From assembly GCA_964643325.1 (NCBI GenBank), contig CAZXSE010000012.1, positions 1 through 39,317 on the forward strand: a DNA stretch of 39,317 bases. The letters are read 5' to 3'. Shown one piece after another: positions 22,500-31,693 of this stretch (its first letter is position 1; the number at the start of each line of letters is the position of its first letter). This stretch comes from Fredricksoniimonas sp964643325. GTDB taxonomy: Bacteria > Omnitrophota > Gorgyraeia > Zapsychrales > Fredricksoniimonadaceae. The translations under genes and the position numbers were made by a program. Under the pieces are notes generated by a model, which was given only the letters and a program-made list of their open reading frames with translations, did no database searches and was not told the DNA's origin.

Positions 22500-25400
22500 C
22501 TAAGAGGCAAGTTCCAGCAAAAGAAGCGGCGTGCTGAGAGGCGTAAAGCCGGATATCGTCGGAGATAAGCCAATGAACGAAAGGCCTTCACCGGCATTCT
22601 TGAATAACAATTCTCCATCATCACCCTCAAGGTCAATATTGATATCATTCATGTCAATGCCGCCGAGATCGGACGGCTTTTGGGCGATGTCTTTGGGGAT
22701 GAACGCAGGCGCCCAGCCTGGATGCATCTTGCTGTCCAGTCCGACGGCATAAAGAAGATTGCCTAACCCATAGGTCGCATGGTTCGAGTTAGACCCGACG
22801 GCCGTTGTTAACAACATGATCTCGACGCCGCGATCTATCTTTGTGCCAAACTCTTTAAGGATTGGATTGGCCGCCATTAAAGCATCCTTAATGATCCGTC
22901 TTGCCAGGAATTGCATGTAGAACGCCTGATGCTTCTCGGGGTCCAACCGTTGCTGCAGTCTGTCGTGAAGGATCGTTTTCATTTCTTTGATACTCGAGAT
23001 CTCCGTCCCTTCTAAAAGATCGGGATATGTTTCTTGAAAGAACCGGACCATGCCTTGCGGATCTTTTGTTGATAATCTCCCTGTTTCTTTTGCATGAGTA
23101 AGGGCCTCTTTTGTCCAATTGCTAATGATCTTGTCCAGGTCCATAAAAGCATACCTGGATAAGATCTCTTCCCGTCGCTGAGGAGCCAACTGCTCCAGCA
23201 CCCGCGTCATGGCCAGCTCAAAGGCTTCCAATGGCGAAAGTTCCGGCGATCTGCGGAGTTCTTGTAAATTCGCCTGGAATGGTCCTATAAGATCAGGAAA
23301 CACATTGTTCAGTCCACGCTCAAGAGGCGCATCCAAACTGCCATCCCCCAGAGGTAAATTCCCGTCACCAAATGCATAAATAACAAGCCTCTTCTCCGGT
23401 GTGTTAAATGCCCGCGCAAGCGCGTCCGCATAGACGCTGGTCTTAATGTTGGGATACGCGACAACAACCTCGTCCTGCCTGTTCCCGCCGCCAAAGTTCT
23501 CTTCGTTGTGCGACAAAGGAAAATCATCCCACAATGAACCAACGCCCTCACGCGGCAGTTCTCCGACGATATTTGTACTCATGGCCCTGCCAATGTCCTC
23601 AAAAGGGACGCCCTGGGCCAGAAGCCAGGCAAGTTTTAACCGGGCTTTGCCGAAATAAAAGAATTTTGGCAAAAGAATAACCTTTGCCCCGTTCAGAACA
23701 TCAGCCAGCTCGCGGGATCCCACGAATACAGGGACCTTATTCTCTCGAAGGCGCTCGAGAATATCGATCGTCTTTTGAAGGTCCTCTTTAGAAGCACCTT
23801 TAGGCCATTTGCCCTGAATGATAAGACCCGCTCTTTCACCGGGCTTCTCCTTGATCGTGGCCAGGATCCTCTTTTGGGCATCCTGAAACATGCTCGTCGG
23901 ATGATCATTCGAAATGACAAGATATTCGACATTATCAGAGACCATCTGTTTGCCGCCCCAGGCTTTGCCAGCCAGCTTCTTTAAGTAGAGCGCATAAATG
24001 CTATTGTTAATGACAAGTTTACCGTTATGCTTCTCGCCAACAATATCGCCATACGACTCGAAGTCACGATGTTCCGCTGAAAGCTTTTTGTTCTTGTCGT
24101 TAGCGGGGTCACCTGCAATGAATTTCCTGATCCTTGCAGCAAGGTGCACGGTGTTGTTGTAGACAAAATAAACGAGCGGCGGAATGTCCTGGCTTTGGAC
24201 GATCTCAAGCGAGAAAGAAAAGTTGCTCTCAACGTCGGATCCTTTTTGCCCCAAGGGAATGCCCGCAGCTGTCAATGCTACAGGAACATACATGTCCTGC
24301 GGCAAGGCTAACGACAGGATAAGCCCAATATGGTCTGATGTATCCGTCCCGCAAGTTACAACCACGCCCGCCGGCCTGACATCTTCTCCCTCCCCGAGCT
24401 CTCTAAGAAGCTGCCCCAGCTTTTGCTTGGTTTCAATGACCGAAGATATCTTGGCAATGATAGCCGCCCACTCTTTCAGGCCGATATTGCTTGAATCCGG
24501 AAGTTCCGGCACGGCTTTTTCCACGTAGCCTACTTCATTAATATAGGCATCGACCATCTGATCAATGGCTCCAACGCTTGTCCTTCCTTCAGCGCCAGCC
24601 ATTTCCAGGGTGCCGCCTGTACGGATGATCGCGGCCTTGCGAAAGACATCGAGGGCGACATCAACGACATTCTCAAGGGTGATCTTCTGTTTGAGTCCGG
24701 GAATGTTTTGCTCAAGTCTTTTAAGAAGAAGAAAAAGATCTTCTTTGACGGCCGTCTTATCCCGCGCGATCGCGTTGGCAGGTTCTTTCTTGTTCAGTAA
24801 TGCATTCTTGAAATGGATAAAGTCAGGGTCGATCCTGCCGGCCTTTGCCAGGATCGGCCTCACGATCGGCCAGAAATCCTTAAAGAATTGTCGGACCTTG
24901 TTTGTTTTTCCTTGATCGGCAAGCTCTTTGATGATGGCCTTCATTAAACTATTCTTAAGCTTTGCCGCGCCAAGGGTCTCTTGCCGGTCTTTGGCAAGCG
25001 CGTGCAACTGTCCGGCAAATCTCACGGCCAGCGCATGCCTGGCTTTTGTTGTAATGGAGATATTCTCTTTTGAATCGCCAAACTTTGTATCAAGCTCGTG
25101 CAGGACGGCATCATAACTTCTGAAGAACCCGCTGACACCGCTGAAGTTCATGGCCTGAAGCTGGGAATAGAACCTGGGGCCTATCAGGTCATTGGAAAAT
25201 CCGAGCTCGGCTAGAACTGCCAGTGTGTGTTTCTGGCTCCGCTGAAAATTGTCCCCCTCGGAAAAGATCTTTTGTTCGAACATCTCATGAAGGATCCCGG
25301 AAACTTGCCCGGCGGTGTAATAAATGTGAAGTTTGTCATCCTTGTCTTTAAAGGAAAAAGCGGCTACAAGAAATGTATCCAATAGATCGATCTGGTTGAT

Positions 25401-26795
25401 CTCGTGCAGAATGACAGAATTATCATCAATAAGCATCTTCTGGACGCGGCTGATCTGCGCATCAAAATCAGGGAAAGCTGCCTGAAACCCGGGATCCGCG
25501 GCAAACGCCCCGGGAACAAAGGTCCGGGAGATCAGAATGGTCTCTTCGCGAGAGACCGTGCGGGCTATCCCCGGTGTAGATCTTAATTCTTCGATCAAAT
25601 GATCAACCTCTTTATTTTTCACCCCGATCAGTTTTTGGGTCAGGATATCTTCCGGAACCTCCTCGGCGCGATCGATCGGCTCAAGATCAAGCGTGAACGT
25701 GAAACTCTCCCCTTTTATGGAAGCTACGGCCTCGGCAGGGTCCGATGTCCGCGCGATCACAATATCTTTGTCCTGGAACCCGCCGGAGAAATACTTTCTG
25801 GCAACAACCTCATCCCCTTCCCGTCCGGCATCTTCCTTGATGTAGTTATAAGCGCCTTTCTTGTAGGCGTCCGCGTAATCATGATAGATGCGTTCTTTGA
25901 AGCCCTGTTCATCCGACTCAACGCCAGCCACCTTCTGTTGATCGACATAACTTTGAGCAAGCGGACCGTTCTTGATCGTCTCCTTGTACCATTTAGCGAG
26001 GATGAGCGCGTGATAGATCTGCCGCAGGGACGCAAAGCTCTTCCCTTCGTTGACCTCTTTTTCGATCTCTGGAAGCACCACTTCGCGAAGAATATTCTCT
26101 GTCAACTCTGTTCCAGGCGACGCCCCTGTATCTTTTATCCCCTCGGTCATGGCACGATGATCACTGTCGAGCATGACCTTCAATTTACTGCGCACGATAT
26201 AAACACTGCCGTTCTTCTGGAATACGGTCGCACTTTCGGGAAGTATCCAGACTTTATTGAAAGTGTTGACCGGTATCTCGCTCGTGCCGAACTTCTCCTG
26301 GGCTCTGGTATAAACCGTATCCCAAAACTTCTTGCCCAGCTCTTTTTCCGGATAGATCAATGAGGCCGTGAACTGTTTGAGCAGATAGTCCTGTGCCAAA
26401 AGGTCCCGCCCCAGGTCGGTCTGCCCCAGCGCTTCGGGAATAATGCGGTCGTTCTCATACGGAGAAAGATTGACCCACAACTCTCCTTTGGGAATGGTCA
26501 TGGACGCCAGGAAATACTGCACCAGTTTTTGGGCCTCTTCCTGAATGCTGCCAGCGTCAGACCCTATATCGCCGCTATCAACGATAAAATCCAGCTTAAG
26601 AGGGTCCCGGGCGTCGAGTATCATACCCTTGAGCAATACCGGCGTGAATGCTGTGCCGGGGGCGATCATGGCAGCCTGCCCACTCCCCTGTGAATAACCC
26701 AAAGCAGGCTGTAGTATCAGGGAAACAGCAATAAGAACAGCCGTTACCCTTGTAAAAAGCCTGCGAGGGTCCTTTTTAAATGAATACGTGGCCAT
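22500..26795 (-). CDS. giant secreted protein with embedded asparaginase-like domain
   Basis: A 1431-residue protein with a signal sequence (basic start, hydrophobic VTAVLIAVSLILQPALG, residues about 17-33). Residues 40-350 form an N-terminal module (DPLKLDFIVD, LWVNLSPYENDRI, NTFNKVWILPES, YNYIKEDAG, KYFSGG) that I recall from large Omnitrophota proteins. Residues about 720-1040 resemble type I L-asparaginase: RTGGTLE near 725, TCGTDTSDHIGL near 815, PVALTAAG, NNTVHLAARIRKF and a C-terminal-domain-like RAGLIIQGKWPKG. The Thr and Thr-Asp of the two catalytic motifs remain. The tail has DLGGIDMNDINID and a hydrophobic end. No cysteine-rich, anchor or coiled-coil region is obvious. It is monocistronic. 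Activity and role are unknown. Confidence 0.85.
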   Translation of the reverse strand: MATYSFKKDPRRLFTRVTAVLIAVSLILQPALGYSQGSGQAAMIAPGTAFTPVLLKGMILDARDPLKLDFIVDSGDIGSDAGSIQEEAQKLVQYFLASMTIPKGELWVNLSPYENDRIIPEALGQTDLGRDLLAQDYLLKQFTASLIYPEKELGKKFWDTVYTRAQEKFGTSEIPVNTFNKVWILPESATVFQKNGSVYIVRSKLKVMLDSDHRAMTEGIKDTGASPGTELTENILREVVLPEIEKEVNEGKSFASLRQIYHALILAKWYKETIKNGPLAQSYVDQQKVAGVESDEQGFKERIYHDYADAYKKGAYNYIKEDAGREGDEVVARKYFSGGFQDKDIVIARTSDPAEAVASIKGESFTFTLDLEPIDRAEEVPEDILTQKLIGVKNKEVDHLIEELRSTPGIARTVSREETILISRTFVPGAFAADPGFQAAFPDFDAQISRVQKMLIDDNSVILHEINQIDLLDTFLVAAFSFKDKDDKLHIYYTAGQVSGILHEMFEQKIFSEGDNFQRSQKHTLAVLAELGFSNDLIGPRFYSQLQAMNFSGVSGFFRSYDAVLHELDTKFGDSKENISITTKARHALAVRFAGQLHALAKDRQETLGAAKLKNSLMKAIIKELADQGKTNKVRQFFKDFWPIVRPILAKAGRIDPDFIHFKNALLNKKEPANAIARDKTAVKEDLFLLLKRLEQNIPGLKQKITLENVVDVALDVFRKAAIIRTGGTLEMAGAEGRTSVGAIDQMVDAYINEVGYVEKAVPELPDSSNIGLKEWAAIIAKISSVIETKQKLGQLLRELGEGEDVRPAGVVVTCGTDTSDHIGLILSLALPQDMYVPVALTAAGIPLGQKGSDVESNFSFSLEIVQSQDIPPLVYFVYNNTVHLAARIRKFIAGDPANDKNKKLSAEHRDFESYGDIVGEKHNGKLVINNSIYALYLKKLAGKAWGGKQMVSDNVEYLVISNDHPTSMFQDAQKRILATIKEKPGERAGLIIQGKWPKGASKEDLQKTIDILERLRENKVPVFVGSRELADVLNGAKVILLPKFFYFGKARLKLAWLLAQGVPFEDIGRAMSTNIVGELPREGVGSLWDDFPLSHNEENFGGGNRQDEVVVAYPNIKTSVYADALARAFNTPEKRLVIYAFGDGNLPLGDGSLDAPLERGLNNVFPDLIGPFQANLQELRRSPELSPLEAFELAMTRVLEQLAPQRREEILSRYAFMDLDKIISNWTKEALTHAKETGRLSTKDPQGMVRFFQETYPDLLEGTEISSIKEMKTILHDRLQQRLDPEKHQAFYMQFLARRIIKDALMAANPILKEFGTKIDRGVEIMLLTTAVGSNSNHATYGLGNLLYAVGLDSKMHPGWAPAFIPKDIAQKPSDLGGIDMNDINIDLEGDDGELLFKNAGEGLSFIGLSPTISGFTPLSTPLLLLELAS

Positions 26796-26813
26796 ATGAT
26801 CAAAAAACCTTTA

Positions 26814-26880
26814 ATTCTAATATTCTTATAAAACCCACCCAACTATAAGAAATATAACATTTAATTAAGTGCTTATGCAA
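26814..26880 (-). promoter_or_regulatory. two candidate promoters of the giant protein gene
   Basis: On the minus strand, TTGCAT (26875-26880), 18 nt and TATATT (26851-26856); and nearer the gene, TTGGGT (26837-26842), 17 nt and TAGAAT (26814-26819). The second would give a leader of about 12 nt. Either or both may act. Confidence 0.35.
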
Positions 26881-26907
26881 GGCGCCCCCGGCATTAAGAA
26901 ATAAATC

Positions 26908-26947
26908 TTCAAGTAACTCCCTTGAAAACAGGCGAATGTTGTATAAT
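26908..26947 (+). promoter_or_regulatory. -10 box and possible operator of malic enzyme gene
   Basis: A perfect TATAAT (26942-26947). The nearest -35-like TTGAAA (26922-26927) is only 14 nt away, which is short. TTCAAG and CTTGAA (26908-26926) form an inverted repeat with a 7-nt spacer over the -35 region, a possible regulator site. The leader is about 40 nt and ends with AAGGAT, 6 nt before the ATG. Confidence 0.4.
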
Positions 26948-26993
26948 TCACAGAATAACCGCAAGATAAAAAAACTCCAAAAAAGGATCTGTT

Positions 26994-28364
26994 ATGGTTG
27001 GCTCGCCGCTGGATAAATACGCGCATAAACTTGTTAAAAAGATCCGCTTCCGCATTCCTGATGTGCCGGGTGCGCTTGGAAGGCTTGCCCTGACCATCGG
27101 CAGCCAGGGCGCGGTCCTGGGCGACATCCTCACAGAGCATGTCACATCCAACTACATCATCCGCGATATCACCGTCTTCTTTGACACCAAAGAACAGTGC
27201 AACAATGCCTTGCGCGCCATCCGCAAGCTCAAAGGTTACAAAGTTCTTGGCGTTGAGGATGAAGTCCTGAATATCCATAAAGGCGGCAAGGTGGCTATGA
27301 TGCCGCGGGTTAAGGTCGAGACCCTTGGTGACCTGCGCAAGATCTACACCCCCGGCGTCGCCCAGGTTTGCGACCTTATTGCCCGCCACCCCGAGGAAGC
27401 GCAGGCCTACACGTCGATCGGCAACACCGTCTGCATCGTCACCAACGGCTCAGCCGTCCTGGGCCTTGGCGATATTGGCGTTCTCGCGGCCATGCCTGTC
27501 ATGGAAGGAAAATCCCTGATCCTTAGCCGCTTCTCCGGCGTCAGTTGTGTGCCGCTGCTTGTCGAAGGGCATGAAGCCGCGCCCATCGTTGATTCGCTGG
27601 CTGTGCTCTCGAAGACCTTCAGCGTCATCATGCTTGAAGATATCAGCGCGCAATTATGTTTTGAGATCGAAACCTCCCTGCAGGAACGCGTAGATATCCC
27701 CGTCTGCCTTGACGACCAGCACGGGACCGCGATCGTCATTCTTGCGGCGCTGATCAAGGCGCTTAAGATGACCCGCAAGAAAAAGAATGCCGTCCGTGTT
27801 GTGATCAACGGCGCAGGCGCCGCGGGTATCGCGGCCTGCAAACTTTTACTCGAATACGGTTATAAGAATATCACCTTGTGCGACCGCCACGGCATGATCT
27901 ATAAAGGCCGCAAGGACGGAATGAACCCTTATAAAGAAGAGATCTCCAGCGTAACGAACCTTGCGCGCAAAGCCGGTTCGCTCGCGGATGCGCTCAAAGG
28001 CGCGGATGTCTTTATCGGCGTATCGTCGGCGGGGCTTGTTCAGCCGGCCATGGTCAAGAGCATGGCCCCGAAAGCCATTGTTTTCAGCCTCGCAAACCCT
28101 GTTCCTGAAATATGGCCGCACGCCGCGCTGGCTGCGGGCGCTGCTTTTGCGTCGGACGGCAGGACGATCAATAATGCCCTCGCCTTCCCCGGCCTTATCC
28201 GCGGGACCATTGATGCCCGGGCAAAAAGGATCACTTACGCGATGAAGTTCGCGACTGCCGAAGCGTTGGCATCCCTTGCGGGCAAGCATGAGCTCGTGCC
28301 GAATTTCATGCACACCAATGTCCATGAAAAGGTCGCTGAGGCTGTTAAGGCGGCTGTTGCGTGA
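26994..28364 (+). CDS. NAD(P)-dependent malic enzyme with N-terminal ACT domain
   Basis: A 456-residue protein. Residues 1-90 form an ACT domain (IRFRIPDVPGALGRLALTIG), followed by bacterial-type malic enzyme: KIYTPGVAQVC, NGSAVLGLGDIGVLAAMPVMEGK, ISAQLCFEIE, CLDDQHGTAIVILAAL and the dinucleotide-binding VVINGAGAAGIAACKLL. It converts malate to pyruvate, CO2 and NAD(P)H. The ACT domain suggests allosteric control by an amino acid. It is a single-gene unit, divergent from the giant protein gene and convergent with the nitroreductase gene 15 bp downstream. Confidence 0.93.
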   Translation: MVGSPLDKYAHKLVKKIRFRIPDVPGALGRLALTIGSQGAVLGDILTEHVTSNYIIRDITVFFDTKEQCNNALRAIRKLKGYKVLGVEDEVLNIHKGGKVAMMPRVKVETLGDLRKIYTPGVAQVCDLIARHPEEAQAYTSIGNTVCIVTNGSAVLGLGDIGVLAAMPVMEGKSLILSRFSGVSCVPLLVEGHEAAPIVDSLAVLSKTFSVIMLEDISAQLCFEIETSLQERVDIPVCLDDQHGTAIVILAALIKALKMTRKKKNAVRVVINGAGAAGIAACKLLLEYGYKNITLCDRHGMIYKGRKDGMNPYKEEISSVTNLARKAGSLADALKGADVFIGVSSAGLVQPAMVKSMAPKAIVFSLANPVPEIWPHAALAAGAAFASDGRTINNALAFPGLIRGTIDARAKRITYAMKFATAEALASLAGKHELVPNFMHTNVHEKVAEAVKAAVA

Positions 28365-28379
28365 ATTTCCGGCGGGGCG

Positions 28380-29198
28380 TTATATCCGGTTGATCTTCGC
28401 GGGCGCATGCTGCACGGTGCGCGCGAACTTGACGGCGGGCTTCCCAAAGACCATGGCGTAGCAAACAATGTGGTCCGGCGGGATCTTAAGCTTGTCACGC
28501 GACTCCGGGACCAGCTCCATCGCCCATTTCAACAATCCATCCCACACTGTCCCAAGCCCCTGGCTTTGCGCCAGCAGCTCAAAATAAGACAATGCGATAA
28601 TACCATCGGTCTCGGGCGTGATGCATCCTGCCGGCGCCGAAGTCACCAGTAAATGCGGGGCGCCGCGGAACAGGATATCCACTTTCTTCTCTGCCCAGGC
28701 TTTGTAAATATCAGTGAACCGTTCTTTGCCCGGCGGCATCTTCCCGGAATCCACGAGCCGGCCCAACCCTTCCAGGACCTCGCTCCTGAACCTGCTCAGG
28801 GCTTCTTTGGTGTCAATGACCGTTAAAAGTACGCCGCGCGCGTTCTTTCCCGTCGGAGCATGCCACGCCGTCTCAAGAAGCCGGCGGATCAGCGCGGGAT
28901 CGACATTCTCATCTTTATAATGACGGACAGAGCGGCGCCCCTTGATCAGGGCGTTCATTTGCCCCTCTGATGGATAGGCGCTCTTTAAAGGGATGCTTTT
29001 GACAGGATCAACGCCAAGAATGGATATTGCACCCGACGGGCAAACGGCCAGGCAATGCTGGCACCTATAACAACGATCTTCGGTCTCGGGCGCGATCAGC
29101 GGCCAGCCCTTCTCCATGACAATGATGTTCGCCGGGCAATCCGCCGCGCAAGCCCCGCAGGATATGCATGTCTTCTTGTTAACTTTAAAGTCAAGCAT
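28380..29198 (-). CDS. ferredoxin-nitroreductase fusion
   Basis: A 272-residue protein. Residues 1-70 hold two [4Fe-4S] motifs, CISCGACAADCP and CYRCQHCLAVCP. The rest is a nitroreductase-family flavoprotein (RRSVRHYKDENVDPALIRRLLETAWHAPTGKN in part, CITPETDGIIALSYFELLAQSQGLGT). Such proteins bind FMN and take electrons from their own clusters; substrates are usually unknown. The start at 29198 (MLDFKVNKKTC) is preceded by AAAAGG; the longer frame to 29324 overlaps the cupin gene and adds unlike sequence. It is the last gene of the aroC operon. Confidence 0.88.
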   Translation of the reverse strand: MLDFKVNKKTCISCGACAADCPANIIVMEKGWPLIAPETEDRCYRCQHCLAVCPSGAISILGVDPVKSIPLKSAYPSEGQMNALIKGRRSVRHYKDENVDPALIRRLLETAWHAPTGKNARGVLLTVIDTKEALSRFRSEVLEGLGRLVDSGKMPPGKERFTDIYKAWAEKKVDILFRGAPHLLVTSAPAGCITPETDGIIALSYFELLAQSQGLGTVWDGLLKWAMELVPESRDKLKIPPDHIVCYAMVFGKPAVKFARTVQHAPAKINRI

Positions 29199-29211
29199 GG
29201 ATCGCGGCCTT

Positions 29212-29604
29212 TTAATTCTTTTTCTTCTTTCCAAGAACCCCGCCCGCGCCGATGATACGATCAAAATCATCGTGCAGCCGGATAATGTCCTCTTCGGTAA
29301 GCTTGTCGCCGCAAGCCACTTCAATGAACACCAGGGGCTTCTTGCTCAGATTGGCCATGCGGTGCAACGCCCCGACAGGGATATCGATCACGGAACTTGT
29401 GGTCACGGCAATGGTCAGATTATTGACAACAACCAGCCCCTCGCCGGAGACAATGATCCATTTCTCCGAGCGGTGCTTGTGCTTTTGCAGGGAAAGCCGC
29501 GAACCGGGATCGACCTGGACGCGCTTGACCCAGACACCGGCCTCCTGGAATATCTTTTTATAAGTGCCCCATGGGCGCCGGACAAGTTCATTTACTTTTC
29601 CCAT
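29212..29604 (-). CDS. cupin, mannose-6-phosphate isomerase type II-like
   Basis: A 130-residue single cupin domain matching the C-terminal isomerase part of bifunctional mannose-1-phosphate guanylyltransferase/isomerase: RRPWGTYKKIF, VKRVQVDPGSRLSLQKHKHRSEKW with metal-binding His residues, and LTEEDIIRLHDDF. A Zn-dependent interconversion of mannose-6-phosphate and fructose-6-phosphate is likely, though short cupins can have other sugar substrates. It lies 1 nt after the patatin gene and 13 nt before the nitroreductase gene. Confidence 0.85.
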   Translation of the reverse strand: MGKVNELVRRPWGTYKKIFQEAGVWVKRVQVDPGSRLSLQKHKHRSEKWIIVSGEGLVVVNNLTIAVTTSSVIDIPVGALHRMANLSKKPLVFIEVACGDKLTEEDIIRLHDDFDRIIGAGGVLGKKKKN

Positions 29605-29605
29605 A

Positions 29606-31693
29606 TCAAGCCTTTCTTGCGATGCGTTTGATCTTATCGATATTCTTGCGCGCGACAGCCTCGCCTCTCTTGATCAATTCCTCCGCCTGGTACAGCTCGT
29701 ACCAGTTAAGCCCTTCCAGATCAGGCTGCAATACCAGATCAGCCGCCTTGCCGCTCTGCCGGGCGATCACGCTTTCAGAGGCCTCGAGCGTACGGACAAT
29801 AATATCAGAAATATTCGGAAAAAAGTTACGATTCATCCAGAACTTCAAATTAACGCTGATCCAACGAATGGGATCCTTCACGAAATAAACATCCCTGGCC
29901 TTCGCGATCTCGCGGCATGTCTGTTCATACCCCTTGATCACGTCCTCAGGCGTTTGCAGCACATTGACCGCAAGGATCCTTTTGACACCCGCCTGCGTCA
30001 GCACATCCGTCGGCAGCGGGTTCATGACCCCTCCGTCGATGATCATCTGGTCCTTGGTGATGATCGGCTGAAAGACGCCGGGAATGGAAATGCTCTTACG
30101 GATCGCGTCCACCAGGACGCCTTCCTCAATAACGACATCCCGACGATGGATCAGGTCGTACGCGACGATCTTGATCGGGATCCTGGCATCGCGGAACGTG
30201 CGGGCGCCCAGCTTGTCATAAAGCCACGACATAACAGCCTTGCCGCTGATCAGACCAGATAAGGGGAACACGAGGTCCACGAGCTTGAAAAGATTGGAAC
30301 GCTTCTTGAACTCAAAGGCCATCTTCTCGATATCATCCGCGCGGTAACCAACCGCCCAAAGCGACCCGATCAGCGCCCCCATGGAGCTGCCGGCGATGAT
30401 ATCCACCGCGATGCCCTCCTCTTCGAGGACCTTCAGGACGCCGATATGGGCCAGGCCAAAGGCTGCGCCGCCGCCCAGCACAAGCCCGACGGAAACCCCG
30501 GATATCTGCCGCGCCAGGCGCGCGATCGTCCTGGAATAGTTGCTGGCCTGGGCCAGCGCCATGAAAGAAAGCGCCTCGGCATCGACCATCAGGGCGAAAT
30601 CTTTGCGCTGGATGCACGGCAGGAATGTGGCGATATCGTAATCAAGGATCCCGCGCACCGCGTCCTCAGACAGGTTGCGATGAGCCCTGATCCCGCCGAT
30701 GATCACCTTGACGCGCTCTTCATTGAAGTCTTCTTTGAGAGCTTCTTCAATGCGGTCCAGGACCTTGCGTCCGTCCTCAAGGGCATCGCGCTTGCGTTGC
30801 ATGACGAGATGGATGAAGTCGGATTGCGACAGGGTCTTAATGACGGCCGCGTCCATATCGCTCGGAAGATCGACGATCACATAACGGTATTCGTCAATGA
30901 ACCTGCTGACGAACTCGCTCATGTGCTCCAGGATGGCCTCATCCTCGGGGTCAAAGACGGCATTCAAAAGATCGATCCCCACCGTGCTCTTAACGACATG
31001 GGAGGGGATATTCTCAAAATCGTTCACCAGTGCCGCGATCTCCCGAGGAGGCTGCTTCCATTTGGGGCGGACCTCGTCCATATCCGCCAGCACTGTCTGC
31101 TGCGCCGGCGACTTGGAGCGGATGCTGACCCAGATGACACGCTCACCCGTCTCCCGGCCCAGGCTCGTCGCCAGATGCAGCGCGTAGGTCGAGCTGCCAG
31201 ACCCGGCGACAGGCGCGTAAACGGAAATGATCGTGCTCTTGCTGACCAATTCGGTGCGCGTCACTTTGCTGCGGATGCGCTGGGACAGTATCTTGCTGAA
31301 TTTAACGCCCAGTTCGGGCATCTTCTTCAGGATCTTCTTGAATTTCACCACCGGGATCCGAAAGACCACGGAATCATTAATAGCCTCGAATGTCTCCGAA
31401 TGCTCTTGCCCGGTAAGCGCCGATATGATGCCAAAGAACATCCCCCGGTGGATGAATTCAAGGTCATCTTTGCTCCCGTCGGCATCCGGCGCATAGGACT
31501 GCAGCCGCCCGGAGACCAGAAAGAACACATAATCCGCGGGCGCGCCCTTCTTTGAAATGAACGCGCCTTTCTTGTAGTAAGCCACATCACCGTAACGCGC
31601 GATCGTCTGGACGCGATACCAGTTCAGTGAAGTAAAGATCGGGATCTTTCTGACAAGAGCGCAGCGTTTAAGGAACGAGGCGGCTTCAAGCAT
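29606..31693 (-). CDS. cNMP-binding/MinD-like/patatin phospholipase protein
   Basis: A 695-residue three-part protein. Residues 1-135 form a cyclic-nucleotide-binding fold (YYKKGAFISKKGAPADYVFFLVSG), but the phosphate cassette reads FGIISALTGQEHSETFEA and lacks the usual Arg. Residues about 153-400 resemble a MinD/CpaE ATPase with a degenerate P-loop (APVAGSGSST) that has no Lys. Residues about 400-600 are a patatin lipase: GLVLGGGAAFGLAHIGVL (oxyanion loop), GSSMGAL with the Ser near 436, and DGGVMNP with the Asp near 554. The catalytic dyad is intact, so lipid hydrolysis is likely; the two upstream domains may only sense. The start overlaps the SDR gene by 8 nt. Confidence 0.9.
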   Translation of the reverse strand: MLEAASFLKRCALVRKIPIFTSLNWYRVQTIARYGDVAYYKKGAFISKKGAPADYVFFLVSGRLQSYAPDADGSKDDLEFIHRGMFFGIISALTGQEHSETFEAINDSVVFRIPVVKFKKILKKMPELGVKFSKILSQRIRSKVTRTELVSKSTIISVYAPVAGSGSSTYALHLATSLGRETGERVIWVSIRSKSPAQQTVLADMDEVRPKWKQPPREIAALVNDFENIPSHVVKSTVGIDLLNAVFDPEDEAILEHMSEFVSRFIDEYRYVIVDLPSDMDAAVIKTLSQSDFIHLVMQRKRDALEDGRKVLDRIEEALKEDFNEERVKVIIGGIRAHRNLSEDAVRGILDYDIATFLPCIQRKDFALMVDAEALSFMALAQASNYSRTIARLARQISGVSVGLVLGGGAAFGLAHIGVLKVLEEEGIAVDIIAGSSMGALIGSLWAVGYRADDIEKMAFEFKKRSNLFKLVDLVFPLSGLISGKAVMSWLYDKLGARTFRDARIPIKIVAYDLIHRRDVVIEEGVLVDAIRKSISIPGVFQPIITKDQMIIDGGVMNPLPTDVLTQAGVKRILAVNVLQTPEDVIKGYEQTCREIAKARDVYFVKDPIRWISVNLKFWMNRNFFPNISDIIVRTLEASESVIARQSGKAADLVLQPDLEGLNWYELYQAEELIKRGEAVARKNIDKIKRIARKA

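Noticed and set aside
22442..22648. Alternative frame at the 3' end of the giant gene as evidence of a frameshift
   Set aside because: The main frame ends in a hydrophobic tail that fits the rest of the C-terminal module, so no frameshift is needed.
30446..31555. Long + strand open frame (369 codons) opposite the patatin gene
   Set aside because: It has no recognisable motif, is rich in Arg, His, Asp and Gly as antisense frames of GC-rich genes are, and the minus-strand protein has clear domains throughout.
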